From Desulfuromonadales bacterium (GTDB lineage Bacteria > Desulfobacterota > Desulfuromonadia > Desulfuromonadales > BM103), in the NCBI GenBank assembly GCA_030630015.1, contig DAOVNV010000073.1, positions 1-10,422 on the forward strand: a DNA stretch of 10,422 nt, given 5' to 3'. The position numbers were made by a program, and so were the translations under genes. The notes under the pieces were generated by a model. That model was not told the origin of the DNA, did not search any database, and saw nothing but the letters and a program-made list of their open reading frames with translations. Of this stretch, positions 1 through 6,846 are shown in pieces; within the stretch, counting starts at the first letter, position 1, and every line of letters begins with the position of its first letter.

Positions 1-586
1 GGACAGCGCCACTGGCTGTCAAAAAAGATGCGGCGTGCCGGCCGACCGCTCCGAAACCCTGGATGACCAGTCGCGCTCCATTCATCTCGAAATTACAGTA
101 GCGAAGCGCAACTTCAACGGCATGACTAAGTCCCCATCCGGTCGCTCCGATCTCGTCCAGGGGAATGCCGCCGATCTCGCTGGGCAGGCCCACAACCCGA
201 TCAATTTCATCCTTGATCCGAGCCATGCACTCCTCGTCAGTACCCATATCAGGTGCCAGGATATAGTCCTTGATGTCCCGCAGGGCTTGGGCCAGTCCTC
301 GTATCAGAATTTCCTTTTTCCCTCTGGGCATTTTGGGATCACCATACAGAACCGCTTTGCCACCGCCATGAGACAGGTTGGCAGCGGCGTTTTTCAGGGT
401 CATGGCCCGCGCCAGCCGAACACATTCCTCGGTGCTGACGTCAGGTGCCATGCGGATTCCCCCGATTGATGGTCCGGCCGCCACGTTGTCCACCACCAGA
501 ACCGCCTTGAGCTGGATCGCGGGTTCATAAACATGAATAACCTTGGCCGGTCCGAGTTCATCGCTGAATTTGAAAATACTGTCCAT
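1..586 (-). CDS. Glu/Leu/Phe/Val dehydrogenase family protein, 5' part (cut by window edge)
   Basis: The minus strand reads an uninterrupted 195-codon frame from the ATG at 586-584 to the window edge. Members of this family catalyse NAD(P)-dependent reversible oxidative deamination of an amino acid in the cytosol. Visible features are the dimerisation/substrate domain with GGIRMAPD (residues 42-49), MTLKNAAANL (62-71, substrate-binding Lys65), GGGKAV (74-79, Lys77), APDMGTDE (111-118, catalytic-type Asp113), and the start of the Rossmann fold, VIQGFGAVG (174-182, GxGxxG). The first residues directly precede the conserved core, as in the short leucine-dehydrogenase-like forms of roughly 350-420 residues, so about half the protein is present. 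A GAGGG ribosome site lies about 8 nt before the ATG and supports this start. Substrate (leucine, valine, phenylalanine or glutamate) cannot be decided from this half. The family call is secure. Confidence 0.93.
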   Translation of the reverse strand, partial: MDSIFKFSDELGPAKVIHVYEPAIQLKAVLVVDNVAAGPSIGGIRMAPDVSTEECVRLARAMTLKNAAANLSHGGGKAVLYGDPKMPRGKKEILIRGLAQALRDIKDYILAPDMGTDEECMARIKDEIDRVVGLPSEIGGIPLDEIGATGWGLSHAVEVALRYCNFEMNGARLVIQGFGAVGRHAASFLTASGAV

Positions 587-639
587 TGATCTTTCCCTCG
601 CTGTGAGTCGGATTTAAAATCAAAGATAAACCCTCTTTA

Positions 640-667
640 ACCCTAGCATTTAAGAGAATATCTTCAA
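640..667 (-). promoter_or_regulatory. Possible promoter of the amino-acid dehydrogenase gene
   Basis: On the minus strand TTGAAG (667-662) is followed after 16 nt by TAGGGT (645-640), a weak sigma70-like pair about 54 nt upstream of the ATG. A near-palindrome, CTCTTTAA (633-640) with TTTAAGAG (649-656), seven of eight positions matching, overlaps the -10 and could be an operator. Both matches are modest and the region is A/T-rich, so chance is a real possibility. Confidence 0.25.
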
Positions 668-911
668 CCTGCATCTGTGGGTAACCGACGGCAAATAGCG
701 AAGGATACTTACACTCTTTATCCGTCGTTTACTCACGGATCCAGGTTTAACAATCGTGGGGGACCTTTATTGAATCTGCTCAACCAACGTTTTGCATCAT
801 TCGAACAGCATAATGATCAGATGTATAGAAAGGGTTACGGATGCCGGGTTGCGCTGATCTGACCAAGGGGATCCGGGGCTCGTTGCTTCGGTGGCTATTG
901 TGAAAAAGTTG

Positions 912-939
912 TTGTGTTTCCCAGGGAAACCTGTATGAT
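912..939 (+). promoter_or_regulatory. Promoter with palindromic operator for the DEAD-box helicase gene
   Basis: TTGTGT (912-917) and TATGAT (934-939) are separated by 16 nt. The -10 is good (five of six consensus bases) and the -35 is poor. The perfect 15-bp palindrome GTTTCCCAGGGAAAC occupies 916-930, filling nearly the whole spacer. A symmetric site there is a common position for a repressor or a spacer-twisting activator. Transcription would start near 946 and give a leader of about 290 nt before the TTG start at 1238. Operator function is inferred from geometry alone. Confidence 0.5.
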
Positions 940-1160
940 ACCCGCCGACTGTACAAAGGCGACGGCAGATCTGTTTATTCAGTGATCATTCCCAGCCGTT
1001 GTCCCATCGCTCTCTGACCCCCTTCTGCATTAAGGTTCTTTGCCGAATCCGTGGCAGCCATCAGGTTGGCGAGGATGCACATATCTCAGTCCAATTTTGC
1101 GCGGTCGTAATCTGTCTGCGGGGCATATGTTTGTCCCGACGGCCGGCATGCCACCTGATT

Positions 1161-1230
1161 TGTCTCCGGGCCAGATCCCGGCAGGACACCTATTGCCCTA
1201 AGGGATTCCTCCCAGGCAATAAGGGAAGGA
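1161..1230 (+). promoter_or_regulatory. Structured 5' leader and ribosome site of the helicase gene
   Basis: Two inverted repeats lie just upstream of the start. The first has CCGGG (1166-1170) with CCCGG (1177-1181), extended by TGTC (1161-1164) with GACA (1185-1188). The second has TATTGCC (1191-1197) with GGCAATA (1215-1221), a 7-bp stem that encloses a small AGG/CCT hairpin. Directly after it comes AAGGGAAGGA (1221-1230), a strong ribosome site 7 nt before the TTG start. The second stem ends one base into the ribosome-binding segment, so folding could affect translation. Long structured leaders are known for cold-induced DEAD-box helicase genes such as deaD; the parallel here is inference. 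Confidence 0.4.
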
Positions 1231-1237
1231 AACAGCT

Positions 1238-2560
1238 TTGTCTTTTCAAGAACTGCAACTTGCAACTCCTATTATGCGCGCCATTGACGCGTGTGGTTAC
1301 ACGACGCCCACACCGGTTCAAGCCAGGTCGATTCCGGAAGTGCTTGCCGGTCGGGACCTGATCGCTTCAGCTCAGACCGGAACCGGCAAGACCGCCGCTT
1401 TTATGCTCCCCATTCTGCACAGGATCTCGGATCTCAAACAAGGGTCGAAGGGTGCGCCGCGGGTCCTAATTCTGACGCCAACTCGCGAACTGGCCGCCCA
1501 AATAACCGAAGCAACCCGCAACTATGGCAAGTTCCTGCGCGTGCGCAGCACGGTTATTCTCGGCGGGATGCCTTACGGACCGCAATTCCGTGATCTGGGT
1601 CGCCCCATTGACTTGGTCGTTGGGACGCCCGGCCGGTTGATCGACCACCTTGAGCGCGGCAGCCTCGATCTGTCACGCCTTGAAGTCCTGATCCTCGACG
1701 AGGCGGACCGCATGCTGGATATGGGTTTCAAGGAGGCTGTCGAAAAGATTACCGCAGCGACGCCAAGAGATCGGCAGACCCTGATGTTTACCGCAACCAT
1801 GGATCGCACCATGACCGAGATGGCAAGACGTCTGCTGAAAGACCCGGTGCGTGTCGAGATTGCCGGTCGACAGGTGACTCTTGAGCAAATCACCCAGCGC
1901 TTGCATGTTGCCGACCATCTCAGGCACAAGCATCGCCTGTTGCAACATCTGCTGACGACTGAAGACATCAACCAGGCGATTGTTTTTATCGCCACCAAGC
2001 GTGCTTCCGACGAACTGGCCAGGGATCTTGCGTCTCAGGGTCATCAGGCAGCCGCCTTGCATGGTGACATGAGCCAGTCCGCTCGCAATCAGACCCTGAG
2101 GGATCTGCGGCGCGGCAGGATTCGCGTGCTGGTCGCAACTGATGTCGCGGCACGCGGCATCGACGTATCCGGTATCAGTCATGTTATCAACTTCGACCTG
2201 CCGCAATCGGCTGAGGATTATGTGCACCGGATTGGCCGCACCGGCCGCGCCGGAGCGACGGGCACAGCGATTACTTTTGTCAGCGGCGACGACGCGTTGC
2301 GGCTGCGGCAGATTGAGCGTTATATTCAGCAATCCCTGCCGGAAGAGGTCATTCCCGGTCTTGAACCGACCCGTCCTCTGCAGGCTCAGCATAAAAATCG
2401 GGCTGGCAAGGGGCGTTCCAACAGCTCCAGACGGCATGGTGGAGCCGGTTCGGGACGTTACAAGGGCACAAAAAGCCGGGATAGAAGCGATCGTAAGGGC
2501 CCTGTGATTGAGTATCGCAGTCGCAAGTCCGGAGGACGCAAGACTTCCGCGGCCAGGTGA
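1238..2560 (+). CDS. rhlE: DEAD-box ATP-dependent RNA helicase, RhlE-like
   Basis: This 440-residue protein is an ATP-dependent RNA helicase that would remodel structured RNA or ribosome assembly intermediates in the cytosol. Motifs in order: Q motif around GYTTPTPVQ (20-28), motif I AQTGTGKT (45-52), Ia PTRELAAQ (81-88), GG (109-110), TPGR (130-133), motif II DEAD (154-157), motif III as TAT (185-187) instead of the usual SAT, motif V around TDVAARGID (301-309), and motif VI HRIGRTGR (330-337). After about residue 385 the protein is a basic Arg/Lys/Gly/Ser-rich tail typical of RhlE-type helicases and suited to RNA contact. The start is TTG, chosen because a strong AAGGGAAGGA site sits 7 nt upstream and the frame gives the expected N-terminus. 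The gene appears monocistronic, with its own promoter and terminator. RhlE rather than another DEAD-box subgroup is my best guess. Confidence 0.95.
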   Translation: MSFQELQLATPIMRAIDACGYTTPTPVQARSIPEVLAGRDLIASAQTGTGKTAAFMLPILHRISDLKQGSKGAPRVLILTPTRELAAQITEATRNYGKFLRVRSTVILGGMPYGPQFRDLGRPIDLVVGTPGRLIDHLERGSLDLSRLEVLILDEADRMLDMGFKEAVEKITAATPRDRQTLMFTATMDRTMTEMARRLLKDPVRVEIAGRQVTLEQITQRLHVADHLRHKHRLLQHLLTTEDINQAIVFIATKRASDELARDLASQGHQAAALHGDMSQSARNQTLRDLRRGRIRVLVATDVAARGIDVSGISHVINFDLPQSAEDYVHRIGRTGRAGATGTAITFVSGDDALRLRQIERYIQQSLPEEVIPGLEPTRPLQAQHKNRAGKGRSNSSRRHGGAGSGRYKGTKSRDRSDRKGPVIEYRSRKSGGRKTSAAR

Positions 2561-2570
2561 TCGAGACGAT

Positions 2571-2600
2571 AAGAGCCCCTGTTTGGGGCTCTTGTTTGTT
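2571..2600 (+). terminator. Rho-independent terminator after the helicase gene
   Basis: AAGAGCCCC (2571-2579) pairs perfectly with GGGGCTCTT (2585-2593) around a 5-nt loop, followed by a T-rich GTTTGTT tail. It begins 10 nt after the helicase stop codon, so the helicase transcript should end here. Confidence 0.88.
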
Positions 2601-2615
2601 GAGGGTAACCGGTCA

Positions 2616-2644
2616 TTGACAGCTCTGGATCTGGCCGCTACCAT
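2616..2644 (+). promoter_or_regulatory. Promoter of the cvfB-like gene
   Basis: A perfect -35 TTGACA (2616-2621) and TACCAT (2639-2644, four of six) are separated by an optimal 17 nt. Transcription would start near 2651, giving a leader of about 50 nt. The site lies right behind the helicase terminator, as expected for an independent transcription unit. Confidence 0.55.
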
Positions 2645-2699
2645 TTGATAACTGGAAGCAATTAACGCCAGCCACGGCTATTTTGTCTCGGGAGGTTCC

Positions 2700-3530
2700 A
2701 TGCTGGAAATCGGTCGAAAAAACACCATCAAGGTCGAACGCATAGACGAAGAGGGAGCTTGGCTTATTGTCGGGCTTGAACGGGCCCTTCTGCCAAAGCG
2801 CGAACTTCCGGAAAGTCTTGCCCCTGGAGATGAAGTGACCGTTTTTGTTTATAACGATCTTGCTGGAAGGCCGGTTGCCACCTTGCGCGAGCCGCTGGCT
2901 GAAGTCGGTGAATGTGCCCTGATGAAGGTACGTCAGGTCAACCGCCATGGCGCCTTCCTTGACTGGGGTCTGTTCAAGGAACTGCTGGTCCCGCCCAAGG
3001 AACAGCCCGAACCGATGAAGCTTGGAAGGCGCTACGTGGTCAAAGTGCGCCTCGATCGCCAGGGCCGGCCGCTGGGCACGGCGCGTATCGAGCAATCGCT
3101 GGTCAATGTGGATATCGATCTGCAAGAGGGACAGGAAGTCGATCTGCTAGTCTGGCGCTTCACGCCTCTCGGTGCCAGGGTCGTCATCGATCAGCGCTAC
3201 GACGGTCTGCTCTACCGTGATGAAATTGGTGATCGGCTGAACTACGGGGATCGTCTGACCGGTTACGTTAAAAAGATCCGTGGCGACGGTAAGATTGACG
3301 TAACATTACGTCGTGGCGGGCGTGGTGAGATCGACGAAGCGCGGGACATGATTCTGGGTGCAATTAAGGCTCAGGGCGGTTTTCTCCCATTGCATGACGG
3401 CAGTTCTCCTGAGGAAATCCGTGCCGCTCTCGGTATGAGCAAGAAACTGTTCAAGAAGGCGGTTGGTGGGCTTTACAAGGCTGGCACAATTGAGCTGACG
3501 GACAAGGGCGTGCGCTTAAAGAAAAGCTAG
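2700..3530 (+). CDS. cvfB: CvfB-like S1-domain RNA-binding protein
   Basis: The 276-residue product matches the CvfB/YitL layout and usual length: a first S1-like barrel (about 4-62), a second (about 68-130), a third S1 domain (about 143-206, with LNYGDRLTGYVKKI and IDVTLRRGG) and a C-terminal winged helix (about 211-276). The latter holds the family-typical stretch LGMSKKLFKKAVGGLYKAG (244-262). CvfB proteins bind RNA; in Staphylococcus aureus CvfB affects virulence gene expression, but the biochemical role in proteobacteria is not settled. The ATG is preceded by GGGAGG about 5 nt upstream and lies behind its own promoter. There is no membrane segment. It stands next to an RNA helicase but is separated from it by a terminator, so any shared role in RNA handling is only suggested. 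Confidence 0.9.
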   Translation: MLEIGRKNTIKVERIDEEGAWLIVGLERALLPKRELPESLAPGDEVTVFVYNDLAGRPVATLREPLAEVGECALMKVRQVNRHGAFLDWGLFKELLVPPKEQPEPMKLGRRYVVKVRLDRQGRPLGTARIEQSLVNVDIDLQEGQEVDLLVWRFTPLGARVVIDQRYDGLLYRDEIGDRLNYGDRLTGYVKKIRGDGKIDVTLRRGGRGEIDEARDMILGAIKAQGGFLPLHDGSSPEEIRAALGMSKKLFKKAVGGLYKAGTIELTDKGVRLKKS

Positions 3531-3545
3531 GAGGCTGTTGTTCTG

Positions 3546-3719
3546 GTGACGGACAATCGCCCCTTTCTTCCGGTCGATGACGCATTTCGCAATGTTGATG
3601 ACCAGCATGAAGCTTTGCAACCTTTTTCTTCTAAACATCACGACTCCGCAAAAAAGGTAAAATCGTACAGAAGCGGATCCGAAAAATGTTTTTTAGTTTG
3701 TAAACCTGTTATAAGATAA
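3546..3719 (+). CDS. Possible small ORF of 57 codons after the cvfB-like gene
   Basis: An open frame starts with GTG at 3546 and ends with TAA at 3717-3719. AGGAGG (3529-3534) overlaps the cvfB-like stop codon and lies 11 nt before the GTG, a little long but usable. The predicted peptide begins MTDNRPFLPVDDAF, is polar and acidic at the start, turns basic in the second half (KKVKSYRSGSEK) and has two Cys near the end (residues 48 and 52). No signal peptide, membrane segment or known domain is seen. The strong ribosome site is the best argument for it; the lack of recognisable homology and the overlap of its 3' end with the probable hflK promoter argue against. It could also be untranslated spacer. 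Confidence 0.3.
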   Translation: MTDNRPFLPVDDAFRNVDDQHEALQPFSSKHHDSAKKVKSYRSGSEKCFLVCKPVIR

Positions 3720-3725
3720 CATGTT
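3687..3725 (+). promoter_or_regulatory. Probable extended -10 promoter of hflKC
   Basis: TGTTATAAG (3707-3715) fits an extended -10 element (TGnTATAAT with one mismatch). The -35 position 17 nt upstream is only TGTTTT (3687-3692), which is typical for extended -10 promoters. A palindrome, GTTAT-AAG-ATAAC (3708-3720), overlaps the -10 and is followed by AACATGTT (3718-3725), an 8-bp palindrome near the start point. Either could be an operator. The leader to the hflK ATG would be about 78 nt. Confidence 0.45.
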
Positions 3726-3799
3726 CAGCAGAAAACATTCAGAGTTGTTCGAAAAAACTCGACTGCTTGTGGAGAAGTACAACTTTTTTAGGAGGTAGT

Positions 3800-4840
3800 A
3801 TGCAAGATTGGGGTGGCCCATCCGGGGATGACCTGGAGAAGAAAGTTGTCGACTTTGCCGAAAAGGTGAAGCAGAAATTCCAGCAGGACAAGGGACCTCT
3901 GCCTTTCAAAGGCATTCTGGTCGCTATCATCGTCCTGCTGGTCGTGATCGGAGGCTACAGCAGCCTTTATAAAGTCGATACCGAAGAAACCGGTGTTGTG
4001 CTCAGATTTGGCAAATTTTCCAGTTTTGCCCGGCCGGGGCTCAACTACAAACTGCCGCTCGGCATTGACCGGGTCTACCTGGTCAAGACCGGACGCGTCC
4101 TCAAGGAGGAGTTTGGTTTCAGAACAGTCCAGCCTGATGTCCGCACTACCTACTCCAAAAAGGGTCTGGACGAAGAATCTCTGACTTTGACCGGCGACCT
4201 GAACGTCAGTGACCTGGAATGGATTGTCCAGTTCCAGGTGGCCGATCCGTTCAAGTTTATTTTCAGCATCAAGAACCCAGTCGGCACGATCCGTGATATT
4301 GCGGAGGCTGTCGTCCGGAAAGTGGTCGGCAACTCGAATGTGACCGATGTCCTGACCACAGAGAGGGCGGTTCTGGCCGGCATGATTCAGCAGGATCTGC
4401 AGAAGATCCTTAACGAATACGATATCGGCTGTCGAATTGTCACGGTGAAGTTCCAGGACGTTAACCCGCCGGAGCAGGTCAAGGGAGCTTTTAACGAGGT
4501 CAACGAATCGGAACAGCAGAAGGAGATCCTGATCTTCCAGGCTCGCGAAGAGTTCAATAAGGAGGTTCCCAAGGCGCGTGGTGAAGCGAAGAGGACCCTC
4601 CAGAAAGCTGAGGGTTATGCTATCGAGCGGATCAACAGAGCGCAAGGTGAGACGGGCCGGTTTCTGGCCCTGCTGAAGGAATATCGCAAGGCACCTGACG
4701 TGACCCGGCGCAGGATCTATCTGGAAACACTGGAAGACGTGCTGCCTCGTCTTAAGGAGGTCTACATCATGGATGAAAAGGGCGGCGGCCTGTTGCCGCT
4801 GCTGCCGATGCGGCGCGAGCAGACGGGAGGTGCCAAATGA
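3800..4840 (+). CDS. hflK: HflK, membrane SPFH protease modulator subunit
   Basis: The 346-residue protein is the HflK half of the HflKC complex, which in E. coli encloses the FtsH protease in the inner membrane and modulates its access to membrane substrates. Visible parts: a short cytoplasmic N-terminus beginning MQDWGGPSGDD, one membrane helix (about 38-58), an SPFH/band-7 domain beginning with EETGVVLRFGKF, a long charged helical region rich in Glu, Lys and Ala (about 225-290), and the C-terminal segment APDVTRRRIYLETLEDVLP typical of HflK. I chose the ATG at 3800 over an upstream in-frame GTG at 3767 because GGAGGT lies directly before it and the DWGG start is typical. The gene overlaps hflC by ATGA. 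The N-terminal Gly-rich region is shorter than in E. coli HflK. No ftsH is in the window. Confidence 0.95.
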   Translation: MQDWGGPSGDDLEKKVVDFAEKVKQKFQQDKGPLPFKGILVAIIVLLVVIGGYSSLYKVDTEETGVVLRFGKFSSFARPGLNYKLPLGIDRVYLVKTGRVLKEEFGFRTVQPDVRTTYSKKGLDEESLTLTGDLNVSDLEWIVQFQVADPFKFIFSIKNPVGTIRDIAEAVVRKVVGNSNVTDVLTTERAVLAGMIQQDLQKILNEYDIGCRIVTVKFQDVNPPEQVKGAFNEVNESEQQKEILIFQAREEFNKEVPKARGEAKRTLQKAEGYAIERINRAQGETGRFLALLKEYRKAPDVTRRRIYLETLEDVLPRLKEVYIMDEKGGGLLPLLPMRREQTGGAK

Positions 4841-5766
4841 AAGCTCCTCTTCTGATTATTATCGCAGCGATTGTTGTTTTTCTTGGGTTCAATAGTTTCT
4901 ATGTCATCTCCGAGGCTGAGCAGGCCATCTTGACCCAGTTCGGCAAGCCGGTCGGGGAGGTCAACTATCCTGGGCTGCATTTCAAGACCCCCTTCATCCA
5001 GGAGGTGACCCGTTTCGAAAAGCGCATCCTGCAGTGGGACGGCGATCCCAACCAGGTTCCGACCAAGGACAAGAAGTTCATCTGGATCGACACGACGGCA
5101 CGCTGGCGGATTGTCGACCCGCTCCTCTTCTTCAAGACTGTGGCAACGGAAATCGGCGCCCAGAGCCGGCTTGACGATATCATCGATTCGGTGGTGCGCG
5201 ATGCGGTCTCCGGACATCTGCTGGTGGAACTGGTGCGTGGCGATGACTATGTTGCTCCCGCAGGCAGCGATGAGTCCTTCGAAATTGAAGGCGTCAAGAT
5301 TGCCAAGGAGGACCTGGTCGGTCGTGAAAATATCCTGGTTGGTATCCTGGCAAAAGCTCAGGTCAGCACACCAGAGTACGGCATCGAATTGATCGACGTG
5401 CAGTTCAAGCGGATCAATTATGTCGAGCAGGTGCGCCAGCGGGTTTACGAGCGCATGATCAATGAGCGCAAGAAGGTTGCCGCCCAGTACCGGTCCGAAG
5501 GTGAAGGCGAAAAGGCCGATATCCTGGGTCAGATGGAGCGGGAGCTGAAGCAGATCCGTTCGGAGGCCTACCGTAAGGCACTGGACGTGCGTGGTGCAGC
5601 AGATGCGGAAGCCGCCGCTATTTATGCCGGAGCCTATAATCAGGACAGGGAATTTTACTCCTTCCTGAGAACCCTGGAATCTTATAAGAAGGTGATCGGG
5701 GAGAATGGCCGGATGGTGATTACCACCGATTCCGAGTATTACAAGTATCTGAAAGATATCAAATAA
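4837..5766 (+). CDS. hflC: HflC, membrane SPFH protease modulator subunit
   Basis: The 309-residue protein is the partner of HflK. It has an N-terminal membrane anchor (about 3-22), then the SPFH domain starting SEAEQAILTQFGKP, and the conserved helical region with VYERMINERKKVAAQYRSEG, followed by AADAEAAAIYAGAYNQDREFYSF, a signature of HflC (the full stretch is given here in parts by its key residues). Its ATG lies inside the hflK stop (ATGA overlap) with GGGAGG 7 nt upstream, so the two are translationally coupled, fitting a fixed subunit ratio. A longer acidic insertion around residues 140-165 (the GDDYVAPAGSDESFEIEGVKIAKEDL stretch, key residues Asp and Glu) lies where many HflC proteins have a shorter loop. 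Membrane topology should place the SPFH domain on the periplasmic side, as in E. coli. Confidence 0.95.
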   Translation: MKAPLLIIIAAIVVFLGFNSFYVISEAEQAILTQFGKPVGEVNYPGLHFKTPFIQEVTRFEKRILQWDGDPNQVPTKDKKFIWIDTTARWRIVDPLLFFKTVATEIGAQSRLDDIIDSVVRDAVSGHLLVELVRGDDYVAPAGSDESFEIEGVKIAKEDLVGRENILVGILAKAQVSTPEYGIELIDVQFKRINYVEQVRQRVYERMINERKKVAAQYRSEGEGEKADILGQMERELKQIRSEAYRKALDVRGAADAEAAAIYAGAYNQDREFYSFLRTLESYKKVIGENGRMVITTDSEYYKYLKDIK

Positions 5767-5783
5767 CTTCTATCTATTCCCTG

Positions 5784-5812
5784 AAGGACAGGCAGATGGT
5801 TTGCCTGTCCTT
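5784..5812 (+). terminator. Strong hairpin between hflC and murB
   Basis: AAGGACAGGCA (5784-5794) pairs perfectly over 11 bp with TGCCTGTCCTT (5802-5812) around a 7-nt loop. It begins 17 nt after the hflC stop. Only two T residues belong to the 3' arm and no T-run follows, so it may be a weak terminator, an RNA 3'-end stabiliser for hflKC, or an attenuator controlling entry into murB. The murB coding start lies just beyond it. Confidence 0.6.
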
Positions 5813-5827
5813 CGTCTATCCAGAGAC

Positions 5828-6805
5828 GTGTCGGTGCTTATCTCAGCCAACAGACTGCGTGAAAAACTCGAACAACTGGCGGACCTCGATATCGGCAACT
5901 GTCTGTTCGATGCCCCGCTTGCGGCACATGGCAGCTGGCAGATCGGCGGTCCGGCCGACCTGTTGGTCGAGCCGGGCGGTATCGACCAGGTGGCGGCCGT
6001 GGTTTATTTTGCCAGACGCCACGGGATTCCGCTGGTCGTCATCGGTCAGGGCACCAACCTGTTGTTTGATGATGCCGGTTTGCGCGGTATTGTTCTGAAA
6101 ATAGGCGCCAACCTGTCCAGACTTGAAATCGGTGAGGGCCGTATTCTTGCCGAGGGCGGCGTCTGGATTCCCGAGCTTGCCCGCCAGGCAATGCGGGCTG
6201 GCCTGGCCGGGCTGGAGCATACAATCGGCATTCCCGGGACCTTGGGCGGCCTGATACTGATGAACGGCGGCAGTCACCGCAAGGGGATTGGCGAGAATGT
6301 GCGCCGGGTCTGGATCGTCGATCGGGAAGGGCGGCAGAAGATTCTTGACCGGGAGGGGTGCCAGTTTGCCTATCGTAGCAGTGCCCTGCAGGGAACCGGC
6401 GCAGTGGTGGTCAGGGCCGAACTGGAGTGTGAAACTGGAGACCCGCGTCAAATCCGCCGGGAGATGCTTGCCGATCTGCGTGAACGACGTGGTAAATTCC
6501 CCCGCAAACTTCCAAACTGCGGTTCCGTTTTCCTGAGTACTGCCGAAATGCATACCACAGTCGGTCCGCCGGGAAAGATCATCGAAGAAGCCGGTCTGAA
6601 AGGGACCCGGATCGGCCGGGCCGAGGTCTCGCCACGCCACGCCAATTTCATCGTCAACCTGGGCGGTGCTACGTCAAAGGATGTCCTGGCCCTGATCGCC
6701 CACATCCGCAAGACGGTTCTGGAAAATATCGGATTTGACCTGCGCTGCGAAGTTCGTTACATCAGTCCCCAGGCGGAGATCATGCCCGCTGATCAGAAGA
6801 CGTAA
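5828..6805 (+). CDS. murB: UDP-N-acetylenolpyruvoylglucosamine reductase MurB
   Basis: MurB is the cytosolic FAD enzyme that uses NADPH to reduce UDP-GlcNAc-enolpyruvate to UDP-MurNAc, the second committed step of peptidoglycan precursor synthesis. In the 325-residue form starting at 5828, the FAD-binding domain shows SWQIGGPADLLVEP (36-49), IGQGTNLLF (72-80) and GLEHTIGIPGTLGG (128-141), then AYRSSAL (181-187, catalytic-type Arg183). The C-terminal domain has NCGSVF (230-235, the proton-donating Ser233), PGKIIEEAG (248-256), HANFIVN (271-277) and CEVRYI (307-312, Glu308). All three catalytic positions are kept. The segment usually read MNAGA is MNGGS here (145-149). Length and spacing fit the shorter type II enzymes. 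The start is uncertain: TTG 5801 lies inside the hairpin, and GTG 5828 or GTG 5834 both lack a good ribosome site. murB next to hflKC, away from a mur/dcw cluster, is unusual. Confidence 0.93.
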   Translation: MSVLISANRLREKLEQLADLDIGNCLFDAPLAAHGSWQIGGPADLLVEPGGIDQVAAVVYFARRHGIPLVVIGQGTNLLFDDAGLRGIVLKIGANLSRLEIGEGRILAEGGVWIPELARQAMRAGLAGLEHTIGIPGTLGGLILMNGGSHRKGIGENVRRVWIVDREGRQKILDREGCQFAYRSSALQGTGAVVVRAELECETGDPRQIRREMLADLRERRGKFPRKLPNCGSVFLSTAEMHTTVGPPGKIIEEAGLKGTRIGRAEVSPRHANFIVNLGGATSKDVLALIAHIRKTVLENIGFDLRCEVRYISPQAEIMPADQKT

Positions 6806-6846
6806 CTGCCTCCCCTTACTGGTAATTTCTCAAATTTCATACTTTT

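Larger units (their letters stand above)
587..1237. other. Intergenic stretch without a convincing gene
   Basis: This 651-bp gap lies between two divergent genes. The short open frames in it (677-862 and 999-1361 on the plus strand) lack ribosome sites and recognisable protein features, and the second runs into the helicase gene in another frame, so I call neither. What can be supported is the possible minus-strand promoter near 640-667, a promoter with a palindromic spacer at 912-939, and a structured leader upstream of the helicase start. I see no tRNA-like cloverleaf. The part from about 670 to 905 shows nothing I can interpret. Confidence 0.6.

Noticed and set aside
35..469. Plus-strand open frame of 144 codons at the left edge
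   Set aside because: The minus strand here encodes the conserved amino-acid dehydrogenase with all its motifs; the plus frame is its shadow.
677..862. Plus-strand open frame of 61 codons in the left intergenic region
   Set aside because: It has no ribosome site and no recognisable feature, and the region is A/T-mixed spacer.
999..1361. Plus-strand open frame of 120 codons in the helicase leader
   Set aside because: It has no ribosome site, a Cys/Arg-rich composition without a pattern, and overlaps the helicase N-terminus in another frame.
1673..2644. Minus-strand open frame of 323 codons opposite the helicase gene
   Set aside because: It lies antisense to a clear DEAD-box gene, has no recognisable motif, and ends across the terminator; it is a by-product of codon bias on the other strand.
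3788..4645. Minus-strand open frame of 285 codons opposite hflK
   Set aside because: It is fully antisense to a well-supported gene and shows no domain or ribosome site.
5843..6640. Minus-strand open frame of 265 codons opposite murB
   Set aside because: It is fully antisense to murB, with no protein family features.
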